Shown here: positions 62,225 through 64,000 of the stretch, piece after piece | How positions within the stretch are numbered: the first letter of the stretch is position 1 | Layout: each line of letters starts with the position of its first letter | Assembly: GCF_000689415.1 (NCBI RefSeq) | Contig: NZ_HG322950.1 | Span: forward strand, 2,735,501 to 2,799,500 | Direction: 5' to 3' | From: Pseudomonas knackmussii B13 | GTDB taxonomy: Bacteria; Pseudomonadota; Gammaproteobacteria; Pseudomonadales; Pseudomonadaceae | Length of the DNA stretch: 64,000 nt | Notes under the pieces: generated by a model | Told to the model about the DNA's origin: nothing | Database searches by the model: none | Seen by the model: only the letters and a program-made list of their open reading frames with translations | Program-made: the position numbers and the translations under genes

Positions 62225-62490
62225 GCTTCAGCCATGAGCAAAGCGGCGGCGGGCGAGGGCTTGGCCAGCCTTTCTCGCCTTTTATGCAGGTATTTACGTT
62301 GATTGTGCTCGGATATTTCGGGTTTCTAAGGGTCGGTGAGCGGCATCGGGGTCAATCTGATGATTGACCTGCCGGGGCGCGAGAGGCGGGCAGGGGACGA
62401 ACGGCAGTTCGATAAAGCGATACGAAAAATTGAGTTTGATGTACTTATGGTGTTTCGTTGAGGCGCCGGCAGTGCCGGCGCCTCCGGCCA

Positions 62491-62844
62491 TCAATGGTCG
62501 AGGATCACCTGGAAGCCGCCATAGATCATGCGCTTGCCGTCAAAGGGCATCGTCTGGCCCTCGGGCCATAGGCGCTTGTCCTCCATGGCCTTCTGCATGC
62601 CGACATCACGAGCCTCGCGCGAGGGCCAGGTAATCCAGGAGAACACCACCGTCTCGTCCTCCTGGCGCTTCACGGCCATGGGGAAGGAAGTGAGCTTGCC
62701 CTCGGGCACGTCATCGCCCCAGCACTCGACGACATTCAGCGCGCCATGCTCCCTGAACACGCCCGCCGCTGAGCGGGCCAGCCGGGTGTACTCCTCGCGC
62801 TTGGCGGTGGGCACGGCGAGGACGAAGCCAACGATGTAGTTCAT
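62491..62844 (-). CDS. DUF1428 (YbaA-like) protein
   Basis: A 117-residue alpha/beta-barrel protein: MNYIVGFVLAVPTAKREEYT, GALNVVECWGDDVPEGKLTS, VFSWITWPSREARDVGM and the end KRMIYGGFQVILDH are all typical of the family, whose role is unknown. It stands alone between the paa operon and repeat DNA. The ATG at 62844 is the natural start; the longer frame reads through REP sequence. Its placement inside a paa region is probably incidental. Confidence 0.85.
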   Translation of the reverse strand: MNYIVGFVLAVPTAKREEYTRLARSAAGVFREHGALNVVECWGDDVPEGKLTSFPMAVKRQEDETVVFSWITWPSREARDVGMQKAMEDKRLWPEGQTMPFDGKRMIYGGFQVILDH

Positions 62845-62998
62845 GGTCGTATCTCCATTGCGAATGGGTGTGAGGGCGCCCGCGTGGGTGCCATTCACTG
62901 ATTGGTCGAGTGGAGCGGGGGAGGATCGACAGGGGCAGGGCGGTGGGCGATGGATGGTCGGCGCCGGCCGGGTGCGCAGGCGTTTCGGTGTGACTCCG

Positions 62999-63239
62999 TT
63001 CCCTCTCCCGCAAGCGGGAGAGGGAACTGTTCGACGTGCGCGGCGAAGATAGACGCAATCCTGTAGGAGCGGATTCATCCGCGAAAATCCCCGCGCCAAT
63101 TCCAACCGTGGGGCGCATAACCGCGTTCGCGGTTATGCGCCGTTACCTGGAACGAAAACGGCGGATAACCCCTTCGGGGTTATTCGCCCTACAGGGTCGG
63201 CATTTGTGCCGTGCGGTTCGCGAGCAAGCTCGCTTCTAC
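62999..63239. repeat. Repeat cluster: CCCTCTCC palindrome, REP and GGCGGATAAC palindromes
   Basis: In order: CCCTCTCCCG/CGGGAGAGGG (62999-63027), a REP with GGATTCATCC core (63063-63084), GGCGCATAACC/GGTTATGCGCC (63112-63141), GGCGGATAACCCC/GGGGTTATTCGCC (63160-63188) and a reversed REP with AGCAAGCT core (63217-63239) next to composite copy 3. Confidence 0.8.
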
Positions 63240-63254
63240 GAAAAGCATTTTCAG

Positions 63255-63570
63255 AGAAACATCCGCGCGCACCGGAGCGCCCCTTACAGAAGGCCGAGCT
63301 AAGCCCACGCAGAGGAGGTTGCGCGACATGGATGTCGCAAAAGCCCCGACCAGTACAGGGACGTACTGTCGGGGCGGGCCTCCGGCTGCGTGGGGATGTG
63401 CGAGGGAAGTCCGGCTTGCCGGACCCGTATGTCGGGGCAAGCGTTCTTGGTTACTTCTTTGGCGTTTGAAAGAAGTGACTCGCCGAGGGGCGAAACAAGA
63501 TGCATCCGAGCATTCCGATGCGGCGCGCTAAACCAGCTTTTCTGGGTCCCCGCGTTCGCGGGGAAGACGA
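63255..63570 (-). repeat. Multi-hairpin composite repeat, copy 3 (inverted)
   Basis: The element in the opposite direction. Its fourth hairpin is changed compared with copies 1 and 2: CCCCGAC/GTCGGGG with an inner AGTAC/GTACT pairing around the same GTCCC tip. The ACTTCTTT/AAAGAAGT stem with loop CAAACGCC and the GCGACAT/ATGTCGC hairpin are retained. It lies in the 904-bp gene-free stretch 62845-63748. Confidence 0.8.
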
Positions 63571-63591
63571 GGGTGGTGGGGGCACGGATAT

Positions 63592-63642
63592 GTAGGAGCG
63601 GACCTTGTCCGCGAAAAAGATCGCGGATGAATCCGCTCCTAC
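63592..63642. repeat. Inverted REP pair downstream of paaK
   Basis: GTAGGAGCGGACCTTGTCCG faces CGGATGAATCCGCTCCTAC, forming a BIME-like pair just beyond composite copy 3. Confidence 0.8.
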
Positions 63643-63698
63643 GGGAATACGCCGCACATGGCCGTTCGCGGATGGCATGGCCGCGCCGCCCCAGCAAA

Positions 63699-63724
63699 GA
63701 AAAAAGCCCCGCACAAGGCGGGGC
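63699..63724 (-). terminator. Terminator of paaK
   Basis: On the minus strand GCCCCGC, five-base loop, GCGGGGC, then a T tract. It lies 24 bp past the paaK stop. Confidence 0.9.
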
Positions 63725-63748
63725 TTTGAAGGGCGCTACAGGGAGAGA

Positions 63749-64000
63749 TCAGCCCTGGTTGCGCTTGTCGAACACGTGGCAGGCCTTGCCTTCGGAGCGC
63801 TTCAGGCTGTGGAAGGGCTGGATCAGTACGCGGGCGCTGATGCCGATGTAGGTCTTGATCTGCTTGCCCAGCTCGTTGGCCACCTGCTTCTGCTGCTCGG
63901 CATCGAGTTGCAGGTCGTGCTTGAGCTCGACGTGCACGTCCATGCTGTCCATGTTGCCGTTGCGGTACAGGTGGATCTCGTAGACCTCAGCGAGTTGCTT
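63749..64000 (-). CDS. paaK: Phenylacetate-CoA ligase (3' part only)
   Basis: The last 83 codons of a gene entering from the right edge. The segment reads LAEVYEIHLYRNGNMDSMDV, HVELKHDLQLDAEQQ, KTYIGISARVLIQPFHSLKR and SEGKACHVFDKRNQG. The C-terminal lid with IKTYIGIS and SLKRSEGKACHVFDKR is diagnostic of PaaK, which activates phenylacetate with ATP and CoA, the entry step for PaaABCDE and PaaZ. It is on the same strand as the other paa genes but separated by 1.6 kb with DUF1428 and repeats. Confidence 0.9.
   Translation of the reverse strand, partial: KQLAEVYEIHLYRNGNMDSMDVHVELKHDLQLDAEQQKQVANELGKQIKTYIGISARVLIQPFHSLKRSEGKACHVFDKRNQG

Noticed and set aside
62294..62494. Short minus-strand frame of 66 codons between paaA and DUF1428
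   Set aside because: No ribosome site, no family resemblance, and composition typical of an intergenic region.

Overview
The window is GC-rich, densely coded DNA from a Pseudomonas. It carries many Pseudomonas-type REP palindromes built on GTAGGAGCG, a Pseudomonas-style ilvA operon, Tle5-type lipase and immunity genes, and a MocR/cupin pair. The gene mix would suit a soil or plant-associated species near the P. citronellolis/nitroreducens/knackmussii group. That placement is inference, not a search result. No tRNA, rRNA or CRISPR array was seen.

Layout. (1) 1-6.7 kb, minus strand: the head of an extracellular contractile injection system (eCIS) operon, running DUF4255 cap, one sheath, two tube proteins, DUF5908, LysM baseplate protein, VgrG-like spike, PAAR tip, gp25 wedge (two apparent +G frameshifts) and a baseplate-J protein cut by the window edge. 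A good sigma70-type promoter precedes it. (2) 7.0-8.9 kb: two decayed IS3-family elements, one of which truncates a small membrane-protein gene. (3) 8.9-24 kb: housekeeping and accessory genes. These are an XRE-cupin regulator with a divergent EamA exporter, a LysR regulator, an MFS/dkgB/SDR group, a sodium:solute symporter, a DyP peroxidase, an ilvA operon with a complete attenuator, a MocR regulator with a divergent cupin, and a PLD-like protein. (4) 24-36 kb: a TTQ-type aromatic amine dehydrogenase operon (aauB-mauE-mauD-aauA-cytochrome c), an orphan PAS kinase, and an indole-3-acetate operon (iacABIHCDEF) closed off by an intact IS3-family element. (5) 38-56 kb: a chemoreceptor, an outer-membrane porin, an orphan T6SS Tle5 lipase with its immunity lipoproteins, a kinase/phospholyase/permease set probably for ethanolamine, and an HD-GYP regulator beside a 1456-residue hybrid kinase. 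(6) 56-64 kb, minus strand: phenylacetate genes paaABCDE, paaZ and the end of paaK.

How it fits together. The amine dehydrogenase would turn tryptamine and phenylethylamine into indole- and phenyl-acetaldehyde. After oxidation to the acids, iac would take indole-3-acetate to catechol and paa would take phenylacetate to central metabolism. About 40 kb therefore holds entry and exit steps for plant-type aromatic amines and auxin, interrupted by unrelated genes.

The most unusual non-coding material is (a) a roughly 310-320 bp multi-hairpin element present three times, whose stems covary while loops stay constant, each copy next to the same subtype of REP palindrome, and (b) the leader-peptide attenuator before the ilvA operon.
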